Assembly: GCF_040676775.1 (NCBI RefSeq)
Contig: NZ_JBFAPP010000026.1
Coordinates: 1-64,000, forward strand
Direction: 5' to 3'
DNA from: Micromonospora_G sp040676775
GTDB taxonomy: Bacteria > Actinomycetota > Actinomycetes > Mycobacteriales > Micromonosporaceae
Length of the DNA stretch: 64,000 bases
Shown here: positions 1-7,641 of the stretch, piece by piece
Numbering within the stretch: the first letter of the stretch is position 1
How the letters are laid out: every line of letters starts with the position of its first letter
The notes under the pieces: generated by a model
The model's input: only the letters and a program-made list of their open reading frames with translations
Database searches by the model: none
What the model was told of the DNA's origin: nothing
Translations under genes and position numbers: made by a program

Positions 1-91
1 GTCGTTGTACCAAGTACCGGAGACCTCGCTGTCTATCGATCACCGCCACGCCGTGACCTCAACCTGCCCACCGTGCTTTATGAAACGCGCC

Positions 92-862
92 CTAGGCGTC
101 CCGGCGGCGGACGCTCCAGTAGCCGGCAGCGACAGCGAGGACCGTCCAGCCGAGCAGCACCAGCAGGCCCTGGTTCTGGGTGAGTTCGCCCGGCCCGACG
201 GTCGCCTCCATTGCCCGCATACCGGCCTGGTCCGGCAGGAAACGCGCGGCCGACCTGGTCGCAGGAATCATCCAGAGTGCGGGCGAGACGACGAAGAAGA
301 ACGGGATGAGGATGCCCAGGGACAGGGCGGTACTCCGCAGGACGGCGGCCACGGCGGCGGCGAACACGCCGAGCAGGGTCACGTACGCGAGGCCACCGAG
401 CACCGCTCGGACGGCGCCCGGAGCGTTCAGGTCGACCCCGTGCGGACCGAGCGCGACCTGCGTCACCAGGAACGACCCGAGTACGGTGGCGCCACCCACC
501 ACCAGGCAGACCAGCCCGGCCATCCCGAGTTTGCACAGGTAGAACAGGCCACGTCGGGGCACCGCCGCCAGTGAGGCCCGGATCGTGCCGCTGGTGTACT
601 CGGAACTGACCACGAGCACGGCAAAAACCGTGAACGCCACGTTGCCGTAGAGCAGGCCGCCGAAGCCGGCGTCGATCGGATGGAAGTCGGATCGGATTGC
701 GTCGCTGCTCCGGTCGATGGCGACACGGATCGAGTAGCCGCTGGCCAACGCGAGCCCGAAGCTGACTACCACACCGACCGACAGCGAGATCATGCTTGCC
801 AGGGTGGACCTGGCCTTGACCCATTCCGATGCGAGCACCGGGCGTACCGCCGTGCCGTTCAT
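92..862 (-). CDS. ABC-2 type transporter permease
   Basis: Membrane half of an export-type ABC transporter, 256 aa. It has the ABC-2 layout: a cytosolic N-terminus (MNGTAVRPVLASEWVKARS), a first membrane helix at about 20-40, and several further hydrophobic helices up to a short basic tail (SVRRRDA). The reading frame stays open upstream, but the ATG at 862 overlaps the stop of the ATPase gene by 4 bp (ATGA), which fixes the start and implies translational coupling. Together with the ATPase at 859-1782 it forms a two-gene exporter. The substrate is unknown. The adjacent two-component system could control it, as is common for such exporters in actinomycetes (inference). Confidence 0.88.
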   Translation of the reverse strand: MNGTAVRPVLASEWVKARSTLASMISLSVGVVVSFGLALASGYSIRVAIDRSSDAIRSDFHPIDAGFGGLLYGNVAFTVFAVLVVSSEYTSGTIRASLAAVPRRGLFYLCKLGMAGLVCLVVGGATVLGSFLVTQVALGPHGVDLNAPGAVRAVLGGLAYVTLLGVFAAAVAAVLRSTALSLGILIPFFFVVSPALWMIPATRSAARFLPDQAGMRAMEATVGPGELTQNQGLLVLLGWTVLAVAAGYWSVRRRDA

Positions 863-1782
863 CGGTTCACCTCCACTTCCTGATGGCCCCGGTACTCGAC
901 CGCCGACGCGGTCAACTGCATGAACGCCTCCTCCAGCGAGGCCGAACAGGGGGTCAACTCGGTGACGGTCAGGTGTTCGGCGTGGACGATGGCGCCGATC
1001 TCCTCCATCCGGGCGTCGATCACGTGCAGCGCGCCGTCCGCGCCGTCCTCGACGCTGAGCCCGCCGGCCACCAAGGCGTGCCGCAGCCGTTCCCGCTCCG
1101 GCGAACGCACCCGCACGTACGACCCGGCGTGCCGGGCGACGAAGTCGGCCGTGCTCAGGTCGGCGAGCAGTCGACCCTGCCCGATGATGACCAGGTGCTC
1201 GGCGGTGACCGCCATCTCGTTCATCAGATGACTGGAGAGGAAAACCGTTCGCCCCTCCCGGGCCAGCCGGGTGAGCAGGTCCCGCATCCACTTGACCCCC
1301 TCCGGGTCCAGCCCGTTCACCGGCTCGTCGAGGATCAGGACGGGCGGGTCGCCGAGCAGGGCGGCGGCCAGCCCAAGGCGCTGGCTCATGCCGAGCGAGA
1401 AGCCGCGTACCCGTTTGCGGGCCACGCTCTCCAACCCGACCAGCCCGATCACCTCCTGGACCCGCCGCCGGCCGATCCGGTTGCTGGCGGCCAGGCCGAG
1501 CAGGTGGTCGTACGCGGACCGGCCCGGGTGGGCCGACTTCGCGTCCAGCAGCGCGCCGACGTGCCGCAACGGCTCCACCAACCGGCCGTACGGTCTGCCG
1601 TCGATCAGCGCGCTGCCGGAGGTTGGCCGGTCCAACTCCAGCAGCAACCGCATGGTGGTCGACTTGCCCGCGCCGTTGGGGCCGAGGAATCCGGTGACAC
1701 GGCCGGGATGCACGGTGAACGACAGTCCGTCCACCGCCACCCGCCGGCCGTAATGCTTGGTCAACTGTGCTACCTCAATCAC
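859..1782 (-). CDS. ABC transporter ATP-binding protein
   Basis: Cytosolic ATPase of the exporter, 307 aa. Walker A GPNGAGKST is at about 34-42, the signature motif LGMSQ near 130-134, and Walker B VLILDEP near 148-154, followed by the switch histidine region (FLSSHL). The long C-terminal extension after the ABC core is typical of the CcmA/DrrA-like export class paired with ABC-2 permeases. Its stop overlaps the permease start, so the two are made together. Upstream lies the response regulator gene on the same strand after a 69-bp gap, so it may share or follow that transcript. Substrate not deducible. Confidence 0.93.
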   Translation of the reverse strand: MIEVAQLTKHYGRRVAVDGLSFTVHPGRVTGFLGPNGAGKSTTMRLLLELDRPTSGSALIDGRPYGRLVEPLRHVGALLDAKSAHPGRSAYDHLLGLAASNRIGRRRVQEVIGLVGLESVARKRVRGFSLGMSQRLGLAAALLGDPPVLILDEPVNGLDPEGVKWMRDLLTRLAREGRTVFLSSHLMNEMAVTAEHLVIIGQGRLLADLSTADFVARHAGSYVRVRSPERERLRHALVAGGLSVEDGADGALHVIDARMEEIGAIVHAEHLTVTELTPCSASLEEAFMQLTASAVEYRGHQEVEVNR

Positions 1783-1851
1783 CGGACCAACATCCCAGCC
1801 GAGGGCCGCGCGGCGCGTCAGACCGAGGTTTGATCCTGTTCGCGCGACGCG

Positions 1852-2562
1852 TCAGACCGGGGTCTGATCCGGCACGCCACCGCCCGGGTGCCGGCCGCCG
1901 CCCAGCGGGACCAACCCACTCTCGTACGCGACGATGACCAACTGGGCGCGGTCCCGCGCGCCGAGCTTGGCCAGCAGCCGGGTCAGGTGGGTCTTCACCG
2001 TGGCCATGCTGATCTGCTCGTGCCCGGCGATCTCGGTGTTGGACAGCCCGGCGGCCACCAGTGCGAGGATCTCCCGCTCCCGGTTGGTCAGCCCGGCCAG
2101 CCGGGTTCCGTCGGTCCGGGCCGGCTCGGCTCGACCGAACTCGGCCACCAGTCGCCGGGTCACTGTCGGGGCGAACAACGCGTGCCCGCTCGCCACCACG
2201 TGCACCGCGTTGAGCAGGTCGGCCGGTGGGGTGTCCTTGAGCAGGAAGCCGCTCGCCCCGGCCCGCAACGCGCCGAAGACGTACGGGTCCAGGTCGAACA
2301 TGGTCAGGATGAGGACGCGTACGTCCGCCGTCGCCCGGTCGGCGCAGATCCGGCGGGTCGCCTCGATCCCGTCCAGGTCGGGCATCCGGATGTCCATCAG
2401 CATCACGTCGGGGCGTACCCGGGCGGCGAGCCGCACCGCGTCGGAGCCCGTCGCCGCCTCGCCCACCACCACGCAGCGCGGATCGGATTCGAGCAGCAGC
2501 CGGAACCCACCGCGCAGCAACGCCTGGTCGTCGGCGATCGCGACCCGGATCGAATCCGTCAC
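1852..2562 (-). CDS. NarL/LuxR-family response regulator
   Basis: DNA-binding response regulator, 236 aa. The receiver domain has the acidic pair D11-D12, the phospho-acceptor D57 (LMDIRMPD) and the conserved lysine in FLLKDT. The C-terminal LuxR helix-turn-helix begins near LTNREREILALVAAGLSNTEIA and continues with the recognition helix (MATVKTHLTRLLAKL). Its ATG overlaps the stop of the histidine kinase gene by 4 bp, so kinase and regulator are a coupled cognate pair. Targets are unknown; the neighbouring ABC exporter is the obvious candidate (inference). Confidence 0.94.
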   Translation of the reverse strand: MTDSIRVAIADDQALLRGGFRLLLESDPRCVVVGEAATGSDAVRLAARVRPDVMLMDIRMPDLDGIEATRRICADRATADVRVLILTMFDLDPYVFGALRAGASGFLLKDTPPADLLNAVHVVASGHALFAPTVTRRLVAEFGRAEPARTDGTRLAGLTNREREILALVAAGLSNTEIAGHEQISMATVKTHLTRLLAKLGARDRAQLVIVAYESGLVPLGGGRHPGGGVPDQTPV

Positions 2563-3914
2563 GAGGGGGTCCCGGCCGTTCGCCGGTCGCCGGCCGGGCG
2601 GCGATCAGGCGTCGGGTACGGCAGCCGGGCGCGGACTCGGAAGCCGCCCTGCTGACGCGGTCCCGCAGTCAGCTCACCGCCGTGCATGGCCACCCGCTCC
2701 CGCATCCCCGGCAGGCCGTGCCCGCTGCCCGCGATCGGGGTACGCCCGCCAGCCCGCCGCTCGTCCGGCCCGTCGTCCAGCACCTCGATCATCACCTCGG
2801 CATCGTCGCACCGCACGGTGACCTGGCAGCGGGTCAGCCCGGCATGCTTGATCACGTTCGTCAGCGCCTCCTGGAGAATCCGGTACGCCGAAACCGCCGT
2901 CCCCTCCGCCAGCCGGTCCGTACCGGTGATGTCGGACCGCACGTCGAGGCCGGCCGCCGCCGCCCGTGCCACCAGGACGTTCAGATCCCCCACCGCCGGG
3001 GCCAACTCCGGCTCGACCTCGATGTCCGGTGCGACGCCTCCCCTGCCATCGCTCCCCCTGCCATCGCCACCACCCGGGTCGGCGCCGTGCGCCGGAGCGC
3101 TGCCGCTCGGGTCGGCGCCGTGCGTCGGAGCGCTGCCATTCGGGTCTGCGCCGTCGGCCGGGTCGGTCCGCAGCACGTACAGGACCTGGCGCATGTCGGT
3201 GAGGGCCGAGCGGCCTACCCGCTCGATCAGCTCGAGTGCGTCGGCCGCCGCGTCCGGCTGGGTGTCCGCGACGTGCCGGGCCACCGCGGCCCGCACGGTG
3301 ATGATCCCGAGGTTGTGCGTGACGATGTCGTGCACCTCCCGGGCGATACGCAGCCGCTCGTCAGCGACCGCCCGGGCGGTCTGTTCCGCGTTGCTCCGAG
3401 CCTGGTAGACCCGGCGTTCGCGGACCGCGACCCCAGCCGTCCACGCCGCCCCGACCAGCGCCAAGCCGGGCAGCAGCACACCGATGGCCTCCGCACCGGC
3501 GGGGGTCGGGCCGGCGGAGACGCTGAGCAGCAGCAGGACCAGGGTGAACACGCCCAGCATCCGCCACCGGATCCGGGTGAGTGGCCGGCCGGCGAGCGCG
3601 GCCGTGTAACCGGTCAGCGCGGCGGCCAGGAACGGCTCGTACAGCACCCCGGACGCCAGGGCCAGCACCGAGGCCGACGCGACAACCAGGAACACCGGCA
3701 CCGGCCAGAGTCGGCGTACCGCCACCGGGACGGCCATGAGGAGCACGACCAGGCACAGCGTGAGCGCGGTCGAGCCGATCACGGGGCTCCCCGAGGGGGC
3801 ACGGGTCATCGGGGCGAACGCGTACCACAGGCCGAGGACCAGCGCGAGCAGCGCGTCGAGCGCGATCAGCTCGCCACGGCGCAGCGGGCGGGTAGGAAGC
3901 GACGAGGCGGTCAC
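2559..3914 (-). CDS. Sensor histidine kinase (HisKA_3 type)
   Basis: Membrane sensor kinase, 451 aa, partner of the response regulator that follows. The first ~165 residues form several membrane helices with little extracytoplasmic sequence, so it probably senses a membrane or intramembrane signal. The dimerisation helix carries H195 in REVHDIVTHNLG. The ATPase domain has an N-box (EALTNVIKHA) and G-box (GSGHGLPGMRERV). Between the two lies a low-complexity insert (about 253-293) built from an 11-residue repeat GADPxGSAPxH, which is unusual in this position. The upstream gene, an HxlR regulator, is about 100 bp away on the same strand. Confidence 0.92.
   Translation of the reverse strand: MTASSLPTRPLRRGELIALDALLALVLGLWYAFAPMTRAPSGSPVIGSTALTLCLVVLLMAVPVAVRRLWPVPVFLVVASASVLALASGVLYEPFLAAALTGYTAALAGRPLTRIRWRMLGVFTLVLLLLSVSAGPTPAGAEAIGVLLPGLALVGAAWTAGVAVRERRVYQARSNAEQTARAVADERLRIAREVHDIVTHNLGIITVRAAVARHVADTQPDAAADALELIERVGRSALTDMRQVLYVLRTDPADGADPNGSAPTHGADPSGSAPAHGADPGGGDGRGSDGRGGVAPDIEVEPELAPAVGDLNVLVARAAAAGLDVRSDITGTDRLAEGTAVSAYRILQEALTNVIKHAGLTRCQVTVRCDDAEVMIEVLDDGPDERRAGGRTPIAGSGHGLPGMRERVAMHGGELTAGPRQQGGFRVRARLPYPTPDRRPAGDRRTAGTPS
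3087..3152 (-). repeat. In-frame 33-bp tandem repeat in kinase linker
   Basis: Two 33-bp units, plus a partial third running to about 3054, encode GADPNGSAPTH, GADPSGSAPAH and GADPGGG in the linker between the phosphotransfer helix and the ATPase domain. The units differ at a few bases only, suggesting fairly recent slippage. Confidence 0.75.
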
Positions 3915-4015
3915 CGCACACCTCCTCCGGCACGACTTTCCCCGCAGCCTATCCGGCCCCGCTGTTCGCCCTGGTCGGCGCAGAGAGAGGTCGACGTGAC
4001 GCCCTGCGCTCCGGT

Positions 4016-4459
4016 TCAGGCAGCGCGGGTGTCGTACGTCGCGCGGTTGGCGAGCACGTCGTCCATGTGCGTCTCGGCCCAGGTCTTGAGGCTGCGCATC
4101 ATCTGGTGCAGTGACAGGCCGAGGTCGGTCAGCTCGTAGGCGACCGTGACCGGCACGGTCGGCGTCACGGTACGGGTGACCAGACCGTCACGCTCCAGGG
4201 AGCGCAGCGTCTGGGTGAGCATCTTCTGGCTGACGCCGGCCAGCAGGCGGGACAACTCGGAGTAGCGCATCGACCGGGGCTCGCCGGCACAGTCGGCACC
4301 GAACCGGTGCGAGCCGTCGCTGCCCAGCGCGGCCAGGACCAGCGTGACCCACTTGTCGGAGAGCCGGTCGAGCAGCTTGCGGCTGGGACATCCGGCGAGG
4401 AAAGCGTCGTATTCCGCCTTGGTCTGTGCCCTCTGCTGCGCCGCCGTCATCGTTGCCAT
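4016..4459 (-). CDS. HxlR-family winged-helix regulator
   Basis: DNA-binding repressor or activator of the HxlR family, 147 aa from the ATG at 4459. GGAGGAG lies 6 bp upstream; an earlier in-frame TTG at 4474 has no such site. The family core is clear: CPSRKLLDRLSDKWVTLVLAAL, then the wing region MRYSELSRLLAGVSQKMLTQTLRSLERDGLVTR. The N-terminal Cys-Pro is the usual HxlR cysteine that often senses electrophiles or oxidants. The gene is divergent from an aldo/keto reductase, and the 140-bp spacer holds two overlapping inverted repeats that are the likely operator. Confidence 0.92.
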   Translation of the reverse strand: MATMTAAQQRAQTKAEYDAFLAGCPSRKLLDRLSDKWVTLVLAALGSDGSHRFGADCAGEPRSMRYSELSRLLAGVSQKMLTQTLRSLERDGLVTRTVTPTVPVTVAYELTDLGLSLHQMMRSLKTWAETHMDDVLANRATYDTRAA

Positions 4460-4495
4460 CGACCGCTCCTCCAAACATGGGTGCGTTACGCACTC

Positions 4496-4524
4496 GGAAG
4501 TGCCTACTTCCTACCAGGAAGTTA
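4496..4524. promoter_or_regulatory. Overlapping inverted repeats, candidate HxlR operator
   Basis: GGAAGT-GCCT-ACTTCC (4496-4511) overlaps ACTTCCT-ACC-AGGAAGT (4506-4522), both with perfect arms. They sit between the divergent hxlR-type gene and the aldo/keto reductase gene. HxlR regulators commonly bind such palindromes in the shared promoter; this assignment is inferred from position and symmetry. Confidence 0.65.
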
Positions 4525-4600
4525 CCCATCGATAGTGAAGCAGGCATCCGTCAGGTACCAGGACGGTCCGGTCACACACGAAAGTCAGAGAGGTATGCGC

Positions 4601-5467
4601 ATGCTTCCCGCTTCCCTTCCCGGTGGCACCTGGACGCTGGGCGACCTGACCGTCACCCGGTTCGGGTACGGCGCCATGCAGCTCGCCGGCCCCTGGGTCA
4701 TGGGGCCGCCCGCCGATCACGACGGCGCGCTCGCCGTCCTCAGGGAGGTCGTCGACCTCGGCATCACCCACATAGACACCAGCGACGCGTACGGGCCACA
4801 CGTGACGAACCGGCTGATTCGGGAAGCGCTGCATCCGTACCCCGAATCGCTGCACGTGGTGACCAAGGTCGGCGCGACCCGCGACCAGCAGGGCGGCTGG
4901 CCCCCGGCCCGAGAGCCGGAGAACCTGCGCCGGGCAGTTCACGAGAACCTCGAAAACCTCGGCCTCGAGGCGCTCGAGCTGGTCAACCTTCGACTCGGCA
5001 ACGCCGAGGGACCCGTGCCCGGCTCGCTCGCCGAGCCTTTCCAGACCCTCGTCGAACTCCAGCAGCAGGGCCTGATCCGGCACCTCGGGGTGAGCACCGC
5101 GACGGCGGAGCAGGTCGCCGAGGCACAGTCGATCGCGCCGATCGTATGCGTGCAGAACATGTACAACCTCGCGTACCGCCAGGACGACGGACTGGTCGAC
5201 GCGCTCGCCGAACAGGGGATCGCCTACGTGCCGTACTTCCCGCTCGGTGGCTTCAGCCCACTGCAGTCCTCGGCGCTCTCGACCGTAGCCGCCCGGTTGG
5301 ACGCGACGCCGATGTCCGTCGCCCTGGCCTGGCTGCTGCGGCGGTCGCCGAACATCCTGCTCATCCCCGGCACCTCCTCCACCACTCACCTACGCGAGAA
5401 CATCGCCGGCGCGGGACTCCCGCTCTCCGACGAGGACCTGGCCGACCTGGACAAGATCGGCCGCTGA
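4601..5467 (+). CDS. Aldo/keto reductase
   Basis: NADPH-dependent oxidoreductase of the AKR superfamily, 288 aa, predicted to reduce aldehydes or ketones in the cytosol. The beta/alpha barrel is complete: FGYGAMQLAG near the start, the catalytic Asp/Tyr region THIDTSDAYG, and the lysine in VVTKVGATR. A C-terminal cofactor-binding segment (LLIPGTSSTTHLREN) also fits. The ATG at 4601 has GAGAGG about 7 bp upstream; an in-frame ATG at 4595 is possible but too close to that site. Divergent from the HxlR regulator with a palindrome between them, so probably a member of its regulon, perhaps in detoxification of reactive carbonyls (inference). Confidence 0.93.
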   Translation: MLPASLPGGTWTLGDLTVTRFGYGAMQLAGPWVMGPPADHDGALAVLREVVDLGITHIDTSDAYGPHVTNRLIREALHPYPESLHVVTKVGATRDQQGGWPPAREPENLRRAVHENLENLGLEALELVNLRLGNAEGPVPGSLAEPFQTLVELQQQGLIRHLGVSTATAEQVAEAQSIAPIVCVQNMYNLAYRQDDGLVDALAEQGIAYVPYFPLGGFSPLQSSALSTVAARLDATPMSVALAWLLRRSPNILLIPGTSSTTHLRENIAGAGLPLSDEDLADLDKIGR

Positions 5468-5497
5468 CAACGCCGCACGAGGTAACCCGTTGCGGGG

Positions 5498-5734
5498 TCA
5501 GTGCGCCCCGGCGGGCGTCCACATGGTTGCCTTCATTTCCTGGGGTAGATGTCGATCCATGGCCGGACCGACCGCGCGCAGGTCCAGCCGGTCGGCCCAG
5601 CCCGATACGGACACAGCCCCGGCCGGTCGCCCGAACACCCGGACGCCTATCCGCAGCGACGGTCCGGGGCGCGTTCCGGGAGGCCGTACGTCCATCCGGT
5701 CCCACGGGCCGGCCGCGTTGCGGAGGTCGCGCAC
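5498..5734 (-). CDS. Possible small or remnant ORF in 379-bp gap
   Basis: The stretch 5468-5846 has no confident gene. The most protein-like reading is this 78-aa minus-strand frame from a GTG (MRDLRNAAGPWDRMDVRPPG, ending KATMWTPAGAH). The frame stays open a further 16 codons upstream of the GTG before a TAG. I do not recognise the family. It could be the C-terminal remnant of a lost gene or a chance frame; other frames here look like shadows. Confidence 0.22.
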   Translation of the reverse strand: MRDLRNAAGPWDRMDVRPPGTRPGPSLRIGVRVFGRPAGAVSVSGWADRLDLRAVGPAMDRHLPQEMKATMWTPAGAH

Positions 5735-5781
5735 GACAAGCGCGAAACGCCGACTCTGCGTCGGGACGGATTCGGGGGCGG

Positions 5782-5794
5782 CCTATAGGTTTGG
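5782..5794 (+). promoter_or_regulatory. CCTATAGGTTTGG element upstream of the DHFR-like gene
   Basis: A palindrome CCTATAGG followed by TTTGG lies 53 bp before the next start codon and could supply a -10-like TATAGG. Nearly the same 13 bases occur at 61920-61932 upstream of the cysteine dioxygenase gene. Function unknown. Confidence 0.3.
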
Positions 5795-5846
5795 GGAGCT
5801 GCACCCGGTCCACCTACCGACACCGCTCGACCCGGAGGAACAACCG

Positions 5847-6461
5847 ATGGCAAAAATCATCTCCACGCTGTTCATCTCGGCCGACGGTGTGGCCGAGATC
5901 GATCCCGACTGGCACTTCCCGTACTTCGACGCGAACATGGGCCGCGCGGTCGGCGAGGACTACGACACCGCCGACGTGCTGCTCATCGGCCGGGAGACCT
6001 ACGACAGCTTCGCCGGGGCCTGGCCCGACCGCGAGGCCGCGGGCGGGGACGACGCACCGTTCGCCAAGCAACTCGGGGACGTACGCAAGGTGGTCGTCTC
6101 GCGTCAGCCGCTGGAGTTCTCCTGGCGCAACTCCGAGCTGATCAAGGGCGATCTCCTCGATGCCGCGAGTGCGCTCAAGGCCGATGCCGGCGTCAAGGGC
6201 ATCCTCATCCCCGGGTCGATCTCCGTGGTGCAGCAACTGCTCGCCGCAGGGCTGGTCGACGAGCTGCGCCTGCTGGTGCACCCGGTGGCGGCACGTAAGG
6301 GCCGCAGGCTGTTCGACGACGGCGATGCGGCGTACCACCTGAAGATGACGGCGACGGAGGCGTTCCCGACGGGCGTGATCCGCGTGATCTACGCGCCGAC
6401 CGCAGAACCCGCCAAGGTCGGCTACGACGAGGTCAAGGACCAGGTCCCCGCAGGAAAATAG
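5847..6461 (+). CDS. Dihydrofolate reductase family protein (RibD_C-like)
   Basis: 204-aa protein of the RibD C-terminal / DHFR-like fold, a family of NADPH-binding reductases mostly of unknown substrate. The opening MAKIISTLFISADGVAE, the VLLIGRETYDSFAG segment, and the closing ILIPGSISVVQQLLAAGLVDELRLLVHPV are characteristic. The start ATG has GGAGGAA 7 bp upstream; the frame is open further 5' but lacks a better site. A VOC-family gene follows 5 bp later and is likely cotranscribed. The first of the usual glycines of a classical DHFR is not conserved, so it should not be taken for the folate enzyme itself. Confidence 0.9.
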   Translation: MAKIISTLFISADGVAEIDPDWHFPYFDANMGRAVGEDYDTADVLLIGRETYDSFAGAWPDREAAGGDDAPFAKQLGDVRKVVVSRQPLEFSWRNSELIKGDLLDAASALKADAGVKGILIPGSISVVQQLLAAGLVDELRLLVHPVAARKGRRLFDDGDAAYHLKMTATEAFPTGVIRVIYAPTAEPAKVGYDEVKDQVPAGK

Positions 6462-6466
6462 TCACC

Positions 6467-6850
6467 ATGGCCACCCATTGGACCTTGGGATGCGATGCCG
6501 CCGATCCCCAGCGGCTCGCCACCTTCTGGGCGCTTGCCCTCGGGTATGTCAAGGAGCCCGGTTTCGACGAGCCCGACAACGCGTCTATCGTCGACCCGGA
6601 CGGCAGCGGGCGCGCGATCAGCTTCCTGAAAGTGCCCGAGGGCAAAACCGCCAAGAACCGGATGCACATCGACGTGCGGGTGGCGGGTCCGGGTCCCTGG
6701 GACATGACCGAGCGGGCACGACTAATCCGGCAAAAGGTGCCCGAGCTGGTGTCCGCCGGTGCGACGGTGGTCCGCGAGGAGTGGTACGGCGACAACCTGG
6801 GCCACGTCGTCATGCTTGACCCCGAGGGCAACGAGTTCTGCGTCGCCTGA
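6467..6850 (+). CDS. VOC family protein (glyoxalase/bleomycin-resistance fold)
   Basis: 127-aa protein of the vicinal oxygen chelate superfamily, with two beta-alpha-beta-beta-beta modules. Recognisable points are WTLGCDAADPQRLATFWALALGY at the start, KNRMHIDVRV in the middle (metal-ligand His), and LGHVVMLDPEGNEFCVA at the end with the last Glu ligand. Such single-module proteins include glyoxalases, dioxygenases and drug-sequestering proteins; the substrate cannot be told. It lies 5 bp after the DHFR-like gene, so the pair probably forms a small operon. Confidence 0.9.
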   Translation: MATHWTLGCDAADPQRLATFWALALGYVKEPGFDEPDNASIVDPDGSGRAISFLKVPEGKTAKNRMHIDVRVAGPGPWDMTERARLIRQKVPELVSAGATVVREEWYGDNLGHVVMLDPEGNEFCVA

Positions 6851-6961
6851 CGCCGTGGTGGGATGCGAGTTCGAGGGCGGTGGAGATGACGAGACACGTC
6901 GCCGCGCCCCTGGGGAATCTCCCACGGACCTGTCGCCCTGTGTCTCTGGCAGCCTGAAGCG

Positions 6962-7363
6962 ATGCGTTCCCTTGGTTGGCCGAACGACTTCCGTGGAGAG
7001 CCGTGGGCGGACATCGCGACACGGTTGCACGCCGTCCTCGACAGCAGCACGACCTATGAACCGGTGCTCGACATCGTCGACAGCGTGATCGCGTTCGAGG
7101 CTGAGAATCTCTTGGCCGGCATCACCTCGATGACCGACCTCATCGTCACAGCCGTACCCGTCACACCAGCACCGGTCGACGTCATCGTGGTCCGGTCGGC
7201 CCACGACTGGGTCACCATCGAACATCTCGCGCACACCGGCCGTAACGACCGGATAGCCAGGCCGGCTCAAGACGGGGTCGCCCTGTTCTGGCGATTCGTG
7301 ATTGAAAAGTTCGGAATTCACCCCACGGCGACCGGTGCACCACCTGACCAGGCATCACGCTGA
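6962..7363 (+). CDS. Hypothetical protein
   Basis: 133-aa cytosolic-looking protein that I do not recognise. It begins MRSLGWPNDFRGEPWADIA, contains a hydrophobic beta-rich middle (DLIVTAVPVTPAPVDVIVVRS) and ends with FWRFVIEKFGIHP plus a Pro/Ala tail. No signal peptide, membrane segment or known motif is visible. A Cys-containing frame runs antisense over its 3' third (7212-7529), and which of the two is real in that stretch is not certain. It marks the left edge of the accessory island. Confidence 0.6.
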   Translation: MRSLGWPNDFRGEPWADIATRLHAVLDSSTTYEPVLDIVDSVIAFEAENLLAGITSMTDLIVTAVPVTPAPVDVIVVRSAHDWVTIEHLAHTGRNDRIARPAQDGVALFWRFVIEKFGIHPTATGAPPDQASR

Positions 7364-7589
7364 CGGACTGGATCGTTTCGCCGTCGGAGATGTTGACCCA
7401 GGGCCGTTCGGTATGGGAGTCGCAGCATGGACAGACGTTCTCCCACGTGTAGTGCTCAGCGGCTGGGAACATCACCGAGTCATCCGAGCGTGCACCGTGT
7501 CGTGTAGCGACCCGGCGAGATCCTGCCATCGCGCTGCACCGCCTGCGGCTGCGTCCGGCTGAGCCGCATCCCCTCGATCGCTCCCCAGG

Positions 7590-7616
7590 TGTACCGTCGG
7601 GGTACATCGTGTACCC
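7590..7616. promoter_or_regulatory. GGGTAC-N5-GTACCC palindrome upstream of XRE gene
   Basis: GGGTAC-ATCGT-GTACCC (7600-7616) is a perfect palindrome ending 25 bp before the regulator start; it overlaps TGTAC-N7-GTACA (7590-7606). The same 17-bp design recurs right after the regulator gene, so this is a strong autoregulatory operator candidate. Confidence 0.7.
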
Positions 7617-7641
7617 AATCTCAACCCCGGTGAGGTGTCAG

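Noticed and set aside
5361..5813. 150-aa minus-strand frame between aldo/keto reductase and DHFR-like genes
   Set aside because: Arg/Pro-rich, overlaps the end of the reductase gene, no motif; looks like a shadow.
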